From NCBI RefSeq assembly GCF_021191705.1, contig NZ_JAIWPU010000046.1, forward strand, positions 1 to 54,155: a stretch of 54,155 nucleotides of DNA, read 5' to 3'. This DNA is from Proluteimonas flavola. GTDB taxonomy: Bacteria > Pseudomonadota > Gammaproteobacteria > Xanthomonadales > Xanthomonadaceae. Positions within the stretch are counted from its first letter, which is position 1; each line of letters opens with the position of its first letter. Positions 44,436-52,772 of this stretch are shown one piece after another. A program made the translations under genes and the position numbers. The notes beneath the pieces were generated by a model, which saw only the letters and a list, made by a program, of their open reading frames with translations, was not told the DNA's origin and did no database searches.

Positions 44436-46246
44436 CCGATGCGGTCCCCGCCATCGCCTTCGCGGAACTGCATGCGATGCAGGCGTGCGTACAGACCGCC
44501 CTGTTCGAGCAACTGCTGGTGCGTGCCGTGTTCGACGAGCCGGCCGTGGTCCAGCACCAGCACCTGGTCGGCGTGTTCGATCGTGGACAGGCGATGCGCG
44601 ATGACCAGCGTCGTGCGATCGGGCATCAGATGTTCGAGCGCGTCCTGCACCAGGCGTTCGGATTCGGTATCGAGCGCGGCGGTGGCCTCGTCGAGGATCA
44701 GGATCGGCGCGTCCTTGAGCATCGCGCGGGCGATCGCCAGGCGCTGGCGCTGGCCGCCCGACAGGCGGCCGCCGCGGCTGCCGATGCCGCTCTCGAGCTG
44801 CTTGGGCAACTTCTCGATGAACTCCAGCGCATTCGCGCCGCGGATCGCCGCGTCCAATGCCTCGGGCGACACGCCGGCCATCTCGCCGTAGGCGATGTTC
44901 GCCGCCACCGTGTCGTCGAACAGCATCACCTGCTGGCCGACCAGGGCGATCTGCCGGCGCACGTCGGACAGCCTGTAGTCGTCGATCGGATGACCGTCGA
45001 GCAGGATCTCGCCTTCGGCCTGCGCGTAGAAGCGCGGGATCAGCTTGATCAGCGTCGACTTGCCGCTGCCCGAGCGGCCGACGATCGCGGTCACCGTGCC
45101 GGGCTTGGCGACGAAGCTGACATCCTCCAGCGCCGGCGCGTTCTGGCCCGGATAGCGCGCACCGACGTTGCGGAATTCGATCTCGCCACGCGCGCGCGCC
45201 AGCGGCCGCGTGCCGGTGTCGCGCTCGTCGTCGGCATCGAGGATCTCGAACAGGCGCTCGGCCGAGGCCACGCCCCGCTGCAGCATGTTCTGCACGTTGG
45301 TCAGCTGCTTGAGCGCGGGAATGATCGCCATCATCGCGATCATCAGCGCGACGAAGCCGCCGGCGGTCAGACGCCCCTGCGACGCCTCGTAACCAGCGAT
45401 GACGATCAGCAGCGCCAGACCCACCGAGCCCATCAGCTGCACGACCGCCGAGGAGATCGCGCGCGTCGCCTCGACCTTGAGATTCAGGCGCATATGCGTA
45501 TCGGCGACCGCGCGGTAGCGCGCGTTCTCGGCCGCCTGCGCGCCGTAGATCTTCACTTCCTGCTGGTTGCTCAGCGACTGGTCGGCCGCCTGCAGCAGCA
45601 ATGCGGAGCTGTCCTGGATGTTGTGGCTGACGCGGCGGTAGCGGCGCGCGACCTTGCCCATGATCCACGACAGCGGCGGCGCGATGACCAGGATCGTCAG
45701 CGTGACCTGCCAACTGGTCCACAGCATCACGATCAACGAGGCGACGATCTGCAGCGACTGCTGGATCATCACCTTGGCCGCGTCCACCGCCGCCTGCGAG
45801 ACCTGGTCGGAATCCGAGCCCAGGCGCACCAGCATCGACGGCACCGGTTCGGCATCGAAGCGCATGCCCGGCAGCCGCAGATACTTGCCCAGCACCAGGA
45901 CGCGCAGATCGCGGGCGATGCCGCGGCCGGCCTTGGCCATGTTGTAGTCGGCCAGATAGCCGGCGATGCCGCGCATCACGAACAGGCCGATGATCGCCGC
46001 CGGCAACCACAGGTTCACGCCGGCGTTCTCGCCGACGAAGGTCTCGTCGATGATCGGTTCCATCATCTTGGTGAAGGCGCCGCCGGCGGCCGCCTCGATC
46101 AGCATGCCGACCAACGCGACCGACAACAGGCCACGATAGTCGGCGGAAAATTTCAGCAGCCGGCGATAGACCGGCCAGGCGCGATCGGCGCGCGCCGGTC
46201 CCGGTGTCGGCGCGTCGTGCTGCGCCTTGTCCACAACGGTATTCAT
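44432..46246 (-). CDS. msbA: Lipid A export ATP-binding/permease protein MsbA
   Basis: A 604-aa half-size ABC exporter that flips lipid A-core across the inner membrane. The transmembrane domain covers about residues 20-330. The nucleotide-binding domain shows Walker [14 protein letters not shown], the Q-loop QQVMLFDD, signature [14 protein letters not shown], Walker [13 protein letters not shown] and the H-switch VIAHRLST. The start ATG at 46246 follows exbD after one base. With lpxK, kdsB, kdkA and opsX it gives this window a strong LPS theme. Confidence 0.95.
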   Translation of the reverse strand: MNTVVDKAQHDAPTPGPARADRAWPVYRRLLKFSADYRGLLSVALVGMLIEAAAGGAFTKMMEPIIDETFVGENAGVNLWLPAAIIGLFVMRGIAGYLADYNMAKAGRGIARDLRVLVLGKYLRLPGMRFDAEPVPSMLVRLGSDSDQVSQAAVDAAKVMIQQSLQIVASLIVMLWTSWQVTLTILVIAPPLSWIMGKVARRYRRVSHNIQDSSALLLQAADQSLSNQQEVKIYGAQAAENARYRAVADTHMRLNLKVEATRAISSAVVQLMGSVGLALLIVIAGYEASQGRLTAGGFVALMIAMMAIIPALKQLTNVQNMLQRGVASAERLFEILDADDERDTGTRPLARARGEIEFRNVGARYPGQNAPALEDVSFVAKPGTVTAIVGRSGSGKSTLIKLIPRFYAQAEGEILLDGHPIDDYRLSDVRRQIALVGQQVMLFDDTVAANIAYGEMAGVSPEALDAAIRGANALEFIEKLPKQLESGIGSRGGRLSGGQRQRLAIARAMLKDAPILILDEATAALDTESERLVQDALEHLMPDRTTLVIAHRLSTIEHADQVLVLDHGRLVEHGTHQQLLEQGGLYARLHRMQFREGDGGDRIG

Positions 46247-46247
46247 G

Positions 46248-46697
46248 TCATTCCTCTTGCGTGGCCGCAGCCGGCGCTGCCACTGCCTGCGGCGCGGTCG
46301 CATTCGCGATGCGCTTGAAGCCGAGCTGGCCCAGCGCGTCGTAGGCGGTCACGACCGCCTGCCACGGCGTACGCGCATCGGCGCGCAGCAGCACGGTGCG
46401 TTCGCGATCGTCGCCCGCGACCTCGGCGATCGTGCGCTTGAGCGATTCGACATCGGTGCGCAGCGCCTCGCGGTCGTCGACGAAGTAGCGACCGTCGGCA
46501 TTGATCAGCAGGCTCAGCGTGCCGTCCTGGGCATCGTTGCGCTCGCCGGTGGCCTGCGGCAGTTCGAGCTTGAGCACCGAGCGCGCATCGAAGGTGGTGG
46601 TGATCACGAAGAAGATGATCAGTACCAGGATCACGTCGATGAGCGGCACGAGGTTGAGTTCCGGATTGTCCTGCGCGTGGCGGTCGCGGATGCGCAT
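46248..46697 (-). CDS. exbD: Biopolymer transport protein ExbD/TolR
   Basis: A 149-aa proton-channel subunit of the TonB or Tol system. The single N-terminal helix contains the key aspartate in LNLVPLIDVILVLIIFFVIT. The periplasmic domain follows (TLSLLINADGRYFVDD, VLLRADARTPWQAVV). It is paired with exbB, three bases upstream, and could energise the TonB-dependent receptor encoded at 15-18 kb, although TolR identity cannot be excluded from sequence alone. Confidence 0.92.
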   Translation of the reverse strand: MRIRDRHAQDNPELNLVPLIDVILVLIIFFVITTTFDARSVLKLELPQATGERNDAQDGTLSLLINADGRYFVDDREALRTDVESLKRTIAEVAGDDRERTVLLRADARTPWQAVVTAYDALGQLGFKRIANATAPQAVAAPAAATQEE

Positions 46698-46700
46698 GCG

Positions 46701-47342
46701 TCAGCCCTGCACCGGTGCCTGCACCTGCACGCCGCGGCGGTTGCGCGGATCGATGACATCCATCAGCGCGATCGCCTCATGCTCCATCTGCACGATGTAG
46801 CCGTCGATGCGCGCGCGGAAATGGCGGTGGAACATCAGCGCCGGCACCGCGACGATCATGCCCGCGGCCGCGCACACCAGCGCCTTGCCGATGCCGCCGG
46901 CGAGCTGGTTCACGTCGCCCACGCCGTGGTCCATGACGCCCATGAACATCTGGATCATGCCGACCACGGTGCCGAACAGGCCCAGCAATGGACCTGCGGC
47001 GGCGATCGTGCCCAGCGCATTGAGGTAGCGCTCCATGCGGAAGGCGACATGGCGACCGACATCCTCGACCCGTTCGCGGATCTCCTCGCGCGGCCGGTTG
47101 CGCACGTCCAGTGCGGCGGCCAGCAACGCGCCCAGCGGCGCGGTGCCGCGCAGCGATTCGATGTGCGCAGGATCGAGCGTGCCGCGCGCAGCCCAGGCGC
47201 GGACTTCCTCGCCCAGACCCGGCGGCAGCACCGCCTTGCGGCGCAGCGCCCAGAACCGCTCGACGATGATCGCCAGCGCGACGGCCGACAGCAGCAGCAA
47301 TGGCAGCATCGGCCAGCCGCCAGCCTTCACCAGTTCGAGCAC
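46701..47342 (-). CDS. exbB: MotA/TolQ/ExbB proton channel family protein
   Basis: A 213-aa protein with three membrane helices (PMLPLLLLSAVALAIIVERF, TIAAAGPLLGLFGTVVGMIQMF, GIGKALVCAAAGMIVAVPALM), the typical ExbB/TolQ core. The start is a GTG at 47342 (MLELVKAGGW), because no ATG gives the proper N-terminus. It forms a unit with exbD. comEC ends 26 bases upstream on the same strand. Confidence 0.92.
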   Translation of the reverse strand: MLELVKAGGWPMLPLLLLSAVALAIIVERFWALRRKAVLPPGLGEEVRAWAARGTLDPAHIESLRGTAPLGALLAAALDVRNRPREEIRERVEDVGRHVAFRMERYLNALGTIAAAGPLLGLFGTVVGMIQMFMGVMDHGVGDVNQLAGGIGKALVCAAAGMIVAVPALMFHRHFRARIDGYIVQMEHEAIALMDVIDPRNRRGVQVQAPVQG

Positions 47343-47368
47343 GCCAACCCCTTCGGCCCGTGGCCGTT

Positions 47369-49759
47369 TCAGTCCGGCGAATAGGATAGCCCAGCCTGCC
47401 CGGCCGCCCCGGCCCGCGCTTCGCGCACCGCCGTCAGCCGCGCGGCATCCCACAGCCGCGGCCGACGCACGCGTTCCTGCGTGACCGCCAGCCCACCGGC
47501 CCGCAGCCGGAACCTGGTTGCCCCGCCGCCCGCGGTACTGCCGACCGCCGCGCCTGCCTTCGACCAGCGCCCGACGACCTCGTCGTGCGGATGCCCGAAA
47601 CGGTTGCCGTGACCGGCGGACAACATCGCGACTGCTGCGCCGGATGCGCGCACGAACGCGGGATCGGAGGCGCTGCGGCTGCCATGGTGCGCGGCGATCA
47701 CGACATCGGCCGCGAGTGCCGGTGCATCGCGCCGGACCAGCAGCCGTTCGACCAGATCGTCGATATCGCCCGGCAACAACGCCGCGCCATACGCGGTTTC
47801 GACCCGCAACACGCAACTCGACGGATTGCGGAACGCCGGGAAATGCAGGTCCGGATGCAGGAAGCGGAACGTCACGCCATCCATCCGCCAGGCACTGCCC
47901 ATCAGGCATGGAGATGCGCCCGGTACGCGATCCCATTGCGGCGCGAAGACCACCGGCGCAGCGAAGCGCCGCTGCACGGCGCCAAAGCCGCCCGCGTGGT
48001 CGGCATCGCCGTGACTGACGACGATCGCGTCCAGCCGTCGCACGCCCAGCGCCTGCAACGCCGGCACCACCACGCGTTCGCCTGCGTCGTAGGCTTCCGG
48101 CACCGCCGGCCCGGTGTCGTAGAGCACCGCATGGCGTGCGGTGCGGATCAGCACCGACAGGCCCTGCCCCACATCGAGCACGACCACCTCCGCCTCGCCA
48201 TGGCGCGGCAGTTGCCTGTCCGGCCACAGCAGCGGCCACCACAGCAGCGTCGCCAGCCATTTCCCCGGCACGCCGCGCGGCAACAGCATCCAGAACGCGG
48301 CGAGCAGCGCGAGCGGCAGGGCGAGCCAGTGCGGCTCGGGCAGCCACCACAGCGAGATCGGACTCGCCGCCAGCCAGTCGAACAGCGGCCAGCTCAGATC
48401 GAAGGCCCACGCCGCGCTGCGCCAGGCCCAGTCGCCGGAACCGGTGCGGATCGCCTCCAGCGCGGTGCCGATCAACGCCAGCGGCACCACGACCAGACTC
48501 CACCACGGAATCGCGACCAGATTGGCGACCGGCCCAGCCAGCGAGGCCTGCCCGAACAGGATCACCGTCAAGGGCAGCAGGCCGATGGTCGCCACCCATT
48601 GCGAGGCCAGCAGCCCCCGCAGCTTCGACAGCTCGCGTGCATCGGGCAGGCACCAGACCAGCCAGGCGACGCCGGCAAAGCTGAGCCAGAAGCCCGCCGA
48701 CAGCACCGACATCGGATCGACCAGCACCACCGCGATCGCCGCGTAGCCCAGCGCATCGGCAATGCGCAGATGCCGCCGCCCCAGCCGCGCGATCACGACC
48801 ACGCCGATCATCAGTACCGTACGCACGGTGGGCAGTTCCCAACCCGCCACCGCCGCGTAGACCGTGCTCGCCAGCAGCGCGACGATCGCCGCCGCCTGCG
48901 GACGCGGCAGCCAGCGACCCAACCACGGCAGGCACCACCACACGCCCCCTGCGACCAGGGCGAAGAAGCCGCCGACCATGCCGACATGGAACCCGGAGAT
49001 CGCGATCAGATGCGTCAGCCCGGTCGCGCGCAGGGCTTCCCAGTCGAGATCGCCAAGACCGCGCGTATCGCCGATCGCGAGCGCCCGCACATAGCGCGCA
49101 CTGTCGCGCTCGACGACGGCATCGATGCGTGTCGCGACACGCTCGCGCCATCGGTCCACGCCACGGCCCGCATCGAGACGCGTGACAGGTTGGGCGCTGC
49201 GCACATACCCGACCGCAGTGACGCGCTGCGCCATCGCCCGTTTCTCGCCATCGAACCAGCCTGGATTGCGCAGCCCGCGCGGCGCACGCAGGCGCGCGGT
49301 GAATGTCCACTCGCTACCGGCGTGCAGATCGTGTCGCCGCCGATCGGGCCCTTCACCGCGACCGTCGTACCAGGACAGCCTCAGCAGGCGACCACGCAAG
49401 AGGTCCGGCAGCGAAGCGTCGTGGGCGACACGCAATAGAAAAGCGGTGCGCCGCGACTCGTGCACCGGCAATCCAACGATCCGTCCACGCACGACAACAT
49501 CGCCCCGCTCCATCGATGCCGGCAGCTGGATCGACACAGCGTGCGCCGCGTGCAGACCGCACAGCGCTGCGCCCAGCAGGAACGCTGCGACCAGGCGTCC
49601 GCCACCACGCCACACCGCCCATGCGGCAAACGCCATCGCCAACACCCCCGACATCAGCCACCACGGTGGCAATGCGGGCAACTGCAGACAGGCGATCGCC
49701 CCCAGCACCAGCCCCGCCGCGACGCCCAACCCCAGCCCCGGCGCCCGCACGCCGCTCAT
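47369..49759 (-). CDS. comEC: DNA internalization competence protein ComEC/Rec2
   Basis: A 796-aa inner-membrane channel through which single-stranded DNA enters during natural transformation. The N-terminal helices and OB-like region (MERGDVVVRGRIVGLPV) are followed by the Competence domain (THLIAISGFHVGMVGGFFALV, AGWELPTVRTVLMIGVVVIA). A C-terminal metallo-beta-lactamase-like domain (VVLDVGQGLSVLIRT, IVVSHGDADHAGG, IAAHHGSRSAS) completes it. The length is normal for the family. Its ATG (49759) overlaps the stop of the integron integrase remnant as ATGA, so expression may depend on that transcript. Confidence 0.93.
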   Translation of the reverse strand: MSGVRAPGLGLGVAAGLVLGAIACLQLPALPPWWLMSGVLAMAFAAWAVWRGGGRLVAAFLLGAALCGLHAAHAVSIQLPASMERGDVVVRGRIVGLPVHESRRTAFLLRVAHDASLPDLLRGRLLRLSWYDGRGEGPDRRRHDLHAGSEWTFTARLRAPRGLRNPGWFDGEKRAMAQRVTAVGYVRSAQPVTRLDAGRGVDRWRERVATRIDAVVERDSARYVRALAIGDTRGLGDLDWEALRATGLTHLIAISGFHVGMVGGFFALVAGGVWWCLPWLGRWLPRPQAAAIVALLASTVYAAVAGWELPTVRTVLMIGVVVIARLGRRHLRIADALGYAAIAVVLVDPMSVLSAGFWLSFAGVAWLVWCLPDARELSKLRGLLASQWVATIGLLPLTVILFGQASLAGPVANLVAIPWWSLVVVPLALIGTALEAIRTGSGDWAWRSAAWAFDLSWPLFDWLAASPISLWWLPEPHWLALPLALLAAFWMLLPRGVPGKWLATLLWWPLLWPDRQLPRHGEAEVVVLDVGQGLSVLIRTARHAVLYDTGPAVPEAYDAGERVVVPALQALGVRRLDAIVVSHGDADHAGGFGAVQRRFAAPVVFAPQWDRVPGASPCLMGSAWRMDGVTFRFLHPDLHFPAFRNPSSCVLRVETAYGAALLPGDIDDLVERLLVRRDAPALAADVVIAAHHGSRSASDPAFVRASGAAVAMLSAGHGNRFGHPHDEVVGRWSKAGAAVGSTAGGGATRFRLRAGGLAVTQERVRRPRLWDAARLTAVREARAGAAGQAGLSYSPD

Positions 49760-50753
49760 GCGACCGGCAACCGGTCCAGCGGACTGCACACACCCAGGCC
49801 GCCGCGATTGAGCACATGGGTATAGATCTGCGTCGTCGACAGATCCTTGTGGCCCAGCAGCGCCTGGATGGTGCGGATGTCCTGACCGGCTTCCAGCAGG
49901 TGCGTGGCGAACGAGTGCCGCAGCGTGTGGCATCCCGCCGGCTTGAGGATGCCCGCACGCAGCCGCGCACTGCGCACCGCGCGCTGCAACACCGCCTCGT
50001 CCAGGTGATGCCGACGCATCGCGCCATCACGCGGATCCCGCGAAATCCGCGGGGCGGGAAATACGTACTGCCAGCCCTGCTCGCGCGCCGCGGCCGGATA
50101 CTTGCGCGCCAGCGCATCGGGCAGCCAGACCGCGCCACCGCCGCCGGCCATATCGTCCGCATGCAGTTGCAGCGCCCGCGCAACCGCCTTCTGCAGATCC
50201 GCCGACAGCCGGTCGGGCAGTGGCACATGGCGATCCTTGCCGCCCTTGCCCTCGCGCACGACGATCTGCCTTCGGCCGAAATCGACATCCTTCACACGCA
50301 GCCGCATCGCCTCCATCAACCGCATGCCGGTGCCGTACAGCAGACCGGCGAGCAGCGCCGTGCGCCCGTCCATCGCCCGCAACAACCGCTGCACTTCATC
50401 CACCGACAACACCACCGGCACACGCCGAGGCCGCTTGGCCCGCACCACCTCGTCCATCCAGGGCAGGTCGATTTCCAGCACCTCCCGGTACAGGAACAAC
50501 AGCGCCGCCAGCGCCTGGTTCTGCGTGCCTGCGGCCACCCGATGCCGTGTCGCCAGCACGGTCAGGAATGCCGTGACCTCGCCCGCCCCATCCCGCGCGG
50601 GTGGCGCTACCCATTCGCAAGAATGAAACGCCTGATCCAGCCGACATAGGCCTGCTCGGTCCGAAGACTGAGGTGCCGCACCCGACACCGCGCCCGCACC
50701 TGATCCAGCAACCGCGGCGCTGCCGTTACCGCTTCATTTCCATCGGATATCAC
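49756..50753 (-). pseudogene. intI: Integron integrase IntI, decayed (nonsense plus frameshift)
   Basis: A tyrosine recombinase of the IntI class. The catalytic R-H-R-H-Y set is in YGTGMRLMEAMRLRV, GCHTLRHSFATHLL, LLGHKDLSTTQIYTHV. The IntI-specific insertion is visible (QYVFPAPRISRDPRDGAMRRHHLDE). The N-terminal core-binding part (RLLDQVRARCRVRHLSLRTEQAYVGWIRRFILANG region, quoted in part) starts at GTG 50753. It runs into TAG at 50607-50609, where the family has a lysine or similar. A one-base deletion in a G-run near 50587 then moves the rest (EVTAFLTVLATRHRVAAGTQN) to another frame. Two lesions argue against sequencing error. It is divergent from its cassette array. Confidence 0.85.
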
Positions 50754-50915
50754 CGAACGCCTCCATGCGTCGGATAACGCACGCAGGCTAATGCACGGGC
50801 GCACTCGCCGGACTACGACAAGTCGTTGATCGCAGGTCGGAATTCTCCTCTTGGCGGCTACCGCACTTCCGCCGCATACTCGACGCAACGCCCCACATCC
50901 GGGGTCGAATACCAG
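50754..50915 (+). other. attI / cassette promoter region
   Basis: This spacer between the intI start and the first cassette should contain attI and the Pc promoter. The recombination point is fixed at G50915^T50916 inside GTTAGAG (50915-50921). GTTAGAG is the exact inverse of the CTCTAAC (51153-51159) that ends cassette 1. No confident -35/-10 pair could be called by eye. Confidence 0.65.
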
Positions 50916-50927
50916 TTAGAGGTGCTT

Positions 50928-51149
50928 ATGAGCTTTCCAAAATCTGCTGGCAGCACTAAATCGCCGCCTCCGACCGTCAAGATTCAGCGCCGAGTAGAGG
51001 TGGATGAGGACGGAAACGAAGTCAAAGGCACTGAAGATTTTTGGTTGGTTGACGCGGCAGGGAACATCTTGAAAGGCCCGTTTCCTAGCGCGGCAGCGGC
51101 TGCCATAGCTCGGCGAGCCTATTTGAAGCAACTGGGGCATGGCAGCTAG
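50928..51149 (+). CDS. Integron cassette 1: 73-aa hypothetical protein
   Basis: A 73-aa soluble protein with a proline/lysine-rich start (MSFPKSAGSTKSPPPTVK). A charged segment (RRVEVDEDGNEVKGTEDFWLVDAAGNILKGPF, shown in part) and an alanine-rich helix (PSAAAAAIARRAYLKQL) follow. GAGG precedes the ATG by six bases. It begins 12 bases after the attI/cassette junction, as expected for a first cassette expressed from Pc. The stop is four bases before the attC inverse core. The family is not recognised. Its AT content is higher than in chromosomal neighbours. Confidence 0.7.
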   Translation: MSFPKSAGSTKSPPPTVKIQRRVEVDEDGNEVKGTEDFWLVDAAGNILKGPFPSAAAAAIARRAYLKQLGHGS

Positions 51150-51152
51150 CAC

Positions 51153-51164
51153 CTCTAACAATTC
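51153..51164 (+). repeat. attC of cassette 1, left part (split by an insertion)
   Basis: CTCTAACAATTC carries the R'' box CTCTAAC and the spacer found in intact attC copies (GGCTAACAATTC at 53226). The remaining part of the site resumes at 52700 beyond the IS element. Together they rebuild a normal ~60-base attC. Confidence 0.8.
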
Positions 51165-51180
51165 CGTAAGGAGCTTCCCG

Positions 51181-51460
51181 TCAACTCCGAGTGCATGAGT
51201 ACCTTGCCTGAGCGTTGAGGCATTTGCTGTCGTCCTGCTTGACGCTGTTGTTGCATTGCCACTCGCCAGAGTGATTGATGATCGAAGCGTTGCCAGACTG
51301 CATTTCCGTAATCGGTCTTGTTGGACTCCTGTTGCTGATCCGGACCAGGGTAAAAACCGCACCCGAAGGCCTCTCTCATTCATCGGATTCGCCCATGCAC
51401 GGGGATCAGCCGTGTCATGTGGTGGCGCCACCTTGTGAGTCAGGCTCTCTCCGGGGCGGT
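51181..51460 (-). ncRNA. Candidate bridge (seek) RNA region of the IS1111-type element
   Basis: Established work shows IS1111-type elements encode their guiding RNA downstream of the transposase. Here that is the non-coding stretch 51165-51515. It holds several hairpins: TGCCT/AGGCA (51205-51222), ACTC/GAGT (51261-51272), a GGAT/GTCC-type stem (51322-51340) and the palindrome GGTGGCGCCACC (51421-51432). TTTCCGTAA at 51303-51311 repeats the attC/IS left junction TTCCGTAA (51162-51169). The second copy (53745-53987) is nearly identical except in the 51322-51340 hairpin loop. Limits and transcription are inference. Confidence 0.4.
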
Positions 51461-51515
51461 CTGACCGCTTGCGACCTGTTCGCTCTGGCGTTGAACATCG
51501 TGTGCCGGGCCGTCG

Positions 51516-52602
51516 TCAGGCGGCCGCGGCGTGTCTCGTGCCGCTTGCCGGCCTCTGCACCATCGGATGCCTGAGCCAGGCCTCGGCGTCGTAGTCTTCG
51601 CCGCGCGCCAGCATGGCCCACAGCTGCCGCGCGTGCTTGTTGGCGATCGCCACCAGCACCTTGCCGAAGGGCAGGCGTTGCGCCAAGCCGCGGATCCAGA
51701 TCTGCTCGGCGTTGGCCTTCTCCAGTGCAACCGCGTTCGCCCGCTGCAGGCTGCTTCTTGCCCCCTGGATCAGCAATGTGCGCAGGTACGCATCGCCCCG
51801 ACAACTGATCTCGCCAAGCCGTTGCTTGCCGCCACTGGAATGCTGGGTCGGCGTCAGTCCCAGCCAGGCCGAAAGCTGCCTGCCATGCTTGAACTCGCGC
51901 CCATCGCCGACGGTGGCCACCAGCGCATCGGCGGTGAGTGGGCCCACGCCGATCAACTGCTGGGCGCGCTGGCTGCGAACGTCGGCTTTGGCATGCGCGG
52001 CGATGCGGGCGTCGCAGGCGGCAACGCGTTCGCGGACCTGCTGCCAGTGCAACTGCAGATCGTCCAGCAGTCCGTGCAGCATCGCCGGCAGTTGCTGGCG
52101 GATCGCGCCATCTCCCAAGGTGCGTCGCAAGGCGAGGTCACTGCGCGCCATCACCACGCCGAACTCGGCAAGCAGGCCTCGCAGGCGGTTGGAGATCGCC
52201 AGCCCTTCGGCCTTGTAGCCCTCGCGTACCCGGTGCCAGGCGCGCCTGCTGGTCGACCGTCTTGACTGCCACGAAACGCATGTTGCCCTGCCGCGCCGCG
52301 GTGGCAATCGCCTCGGCATCGTTGCGATCGTTTTTGTTGACCTGCGACTTGCGGAACGGCTTGACGAACTGCGCCGCCATCAACCGCGGCACCAGACCGT
52401 GCTCAATGCACCGACGCGCCCAGTGATGCGCGCCGCTGCACGCCTCCATCGCCACGACCGTCCCCGCCGGCAACTGCACCAGCCACGCCGCAAAAGCATC
52501 ACGCTTCAGGTCCAAGCGCCGGTTGACCCGGCCGCCGCCGTCGAGCGCACACACCGAAAACACCTGCTTTGCCAAGTCCACACCCACCGTTATAGTGCCC
52601 AT
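51516..52602 (-). pseudogene. IS110-family transposase, frameshifted
   Basis: The DEDD RuvC-like N-terminal domain starts at ATG 52602 (MGTITVGVDLAKQVFSV). Acids are in VAMEACSGAHHW and KNDRNDAEAI. The C-terminal Transposase_20 domain, with the conserved serine, is in IGVGPLTADALVA and PTQHSSGGKQRLGEISCRGD. The two halves are in different frames. At about 52240 the sequence reads CGCCTGGCACCGG. The family normally reads RLAWHRVREG, which would need CTGGCCTGGC. Loss of one 5-base CTGGC unit by slippage explains the shift. The transposase is therefore probably inactive in this copy. Confidence 0.85.
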
Positions 52603-52699
52603 TGGAGACTTCCCCTTCGTTTGATTGTTCGTCGAAACACAATCATGGCACTCGATGCCGAGCGGCTTGCCGCTGAAGTGGGAAGTCTCCTTTTTACTC

Positions 52700-52747
52700 A
52701 TTCAAGCCGACGCCGCTTCGCGGCGCGGCTTAATTCAGGCGTTAGCC
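52700..52747 (+). repeat. attC of cassette 1, right part, with start of cassette 2
   Basis: The hairpin core AGCCGACGCCGC-TTCG-CGGCGCGGCT and R' end are intact. GTTAGCC at 52741-52747 marks the junction. Only G52741 belongs to cassette 1. TTAGCC opens cassette 2 and is the inverse of that cassette's own GGCTAAC at 53226-53232, which confirms the boundaries. Confidence 0.82.
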
Positions 52748-52772
52748 GTCCTTAGAGTCACGGAGTGCGAAG

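Larger units (their letters stand above)
51165..52699 (-). mobile_element. IS110-family (IS1111-type) element inserted in attC
   Basis: An element of about 1.53 kb. Subterminal inverted repeats are visible: AAGGAGCTTCCCG at 51168-51180 and, on the other strand, AAGGAGACTTCCCAC at 52692-52678. They lie three bases from one end and about seven to nine from the other, the asymmetric placement known for the IS1111 subgroup. There is no target duplication, also typical. It contains one transposase gene on the - strand and a ~350-base non-coding stretch beyond the transposase stop. Insertion is inside attC, the preference of the IS1111-attC group. The exact ends are uncertain by two bases because TC is shared with the target. 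Confidence 0.82.

Noticed and set aside
40560..44891. A 1443-codon + strand open frame
   Set aside because: It runs antisense through uvrC-side, kdsB, lpxK and msbA genes, all of which have definite family motifs on the - strand. The frame is an effect of high GC at third positions.
51153..51222. A second kind of attC formed by CTCTAACAATTCCGTAAGG ... CCTTGCCTGAGCGTTGAGG
   Set aside because: The outer bases look attC-like, but the same 245 bases recur after cassette 3 and carry the IS subterminal repeat. The right half of the true attC is found at 52700. The hairpin TGCCT/AGGCA is better read as part of the IS non-coding RNA region.
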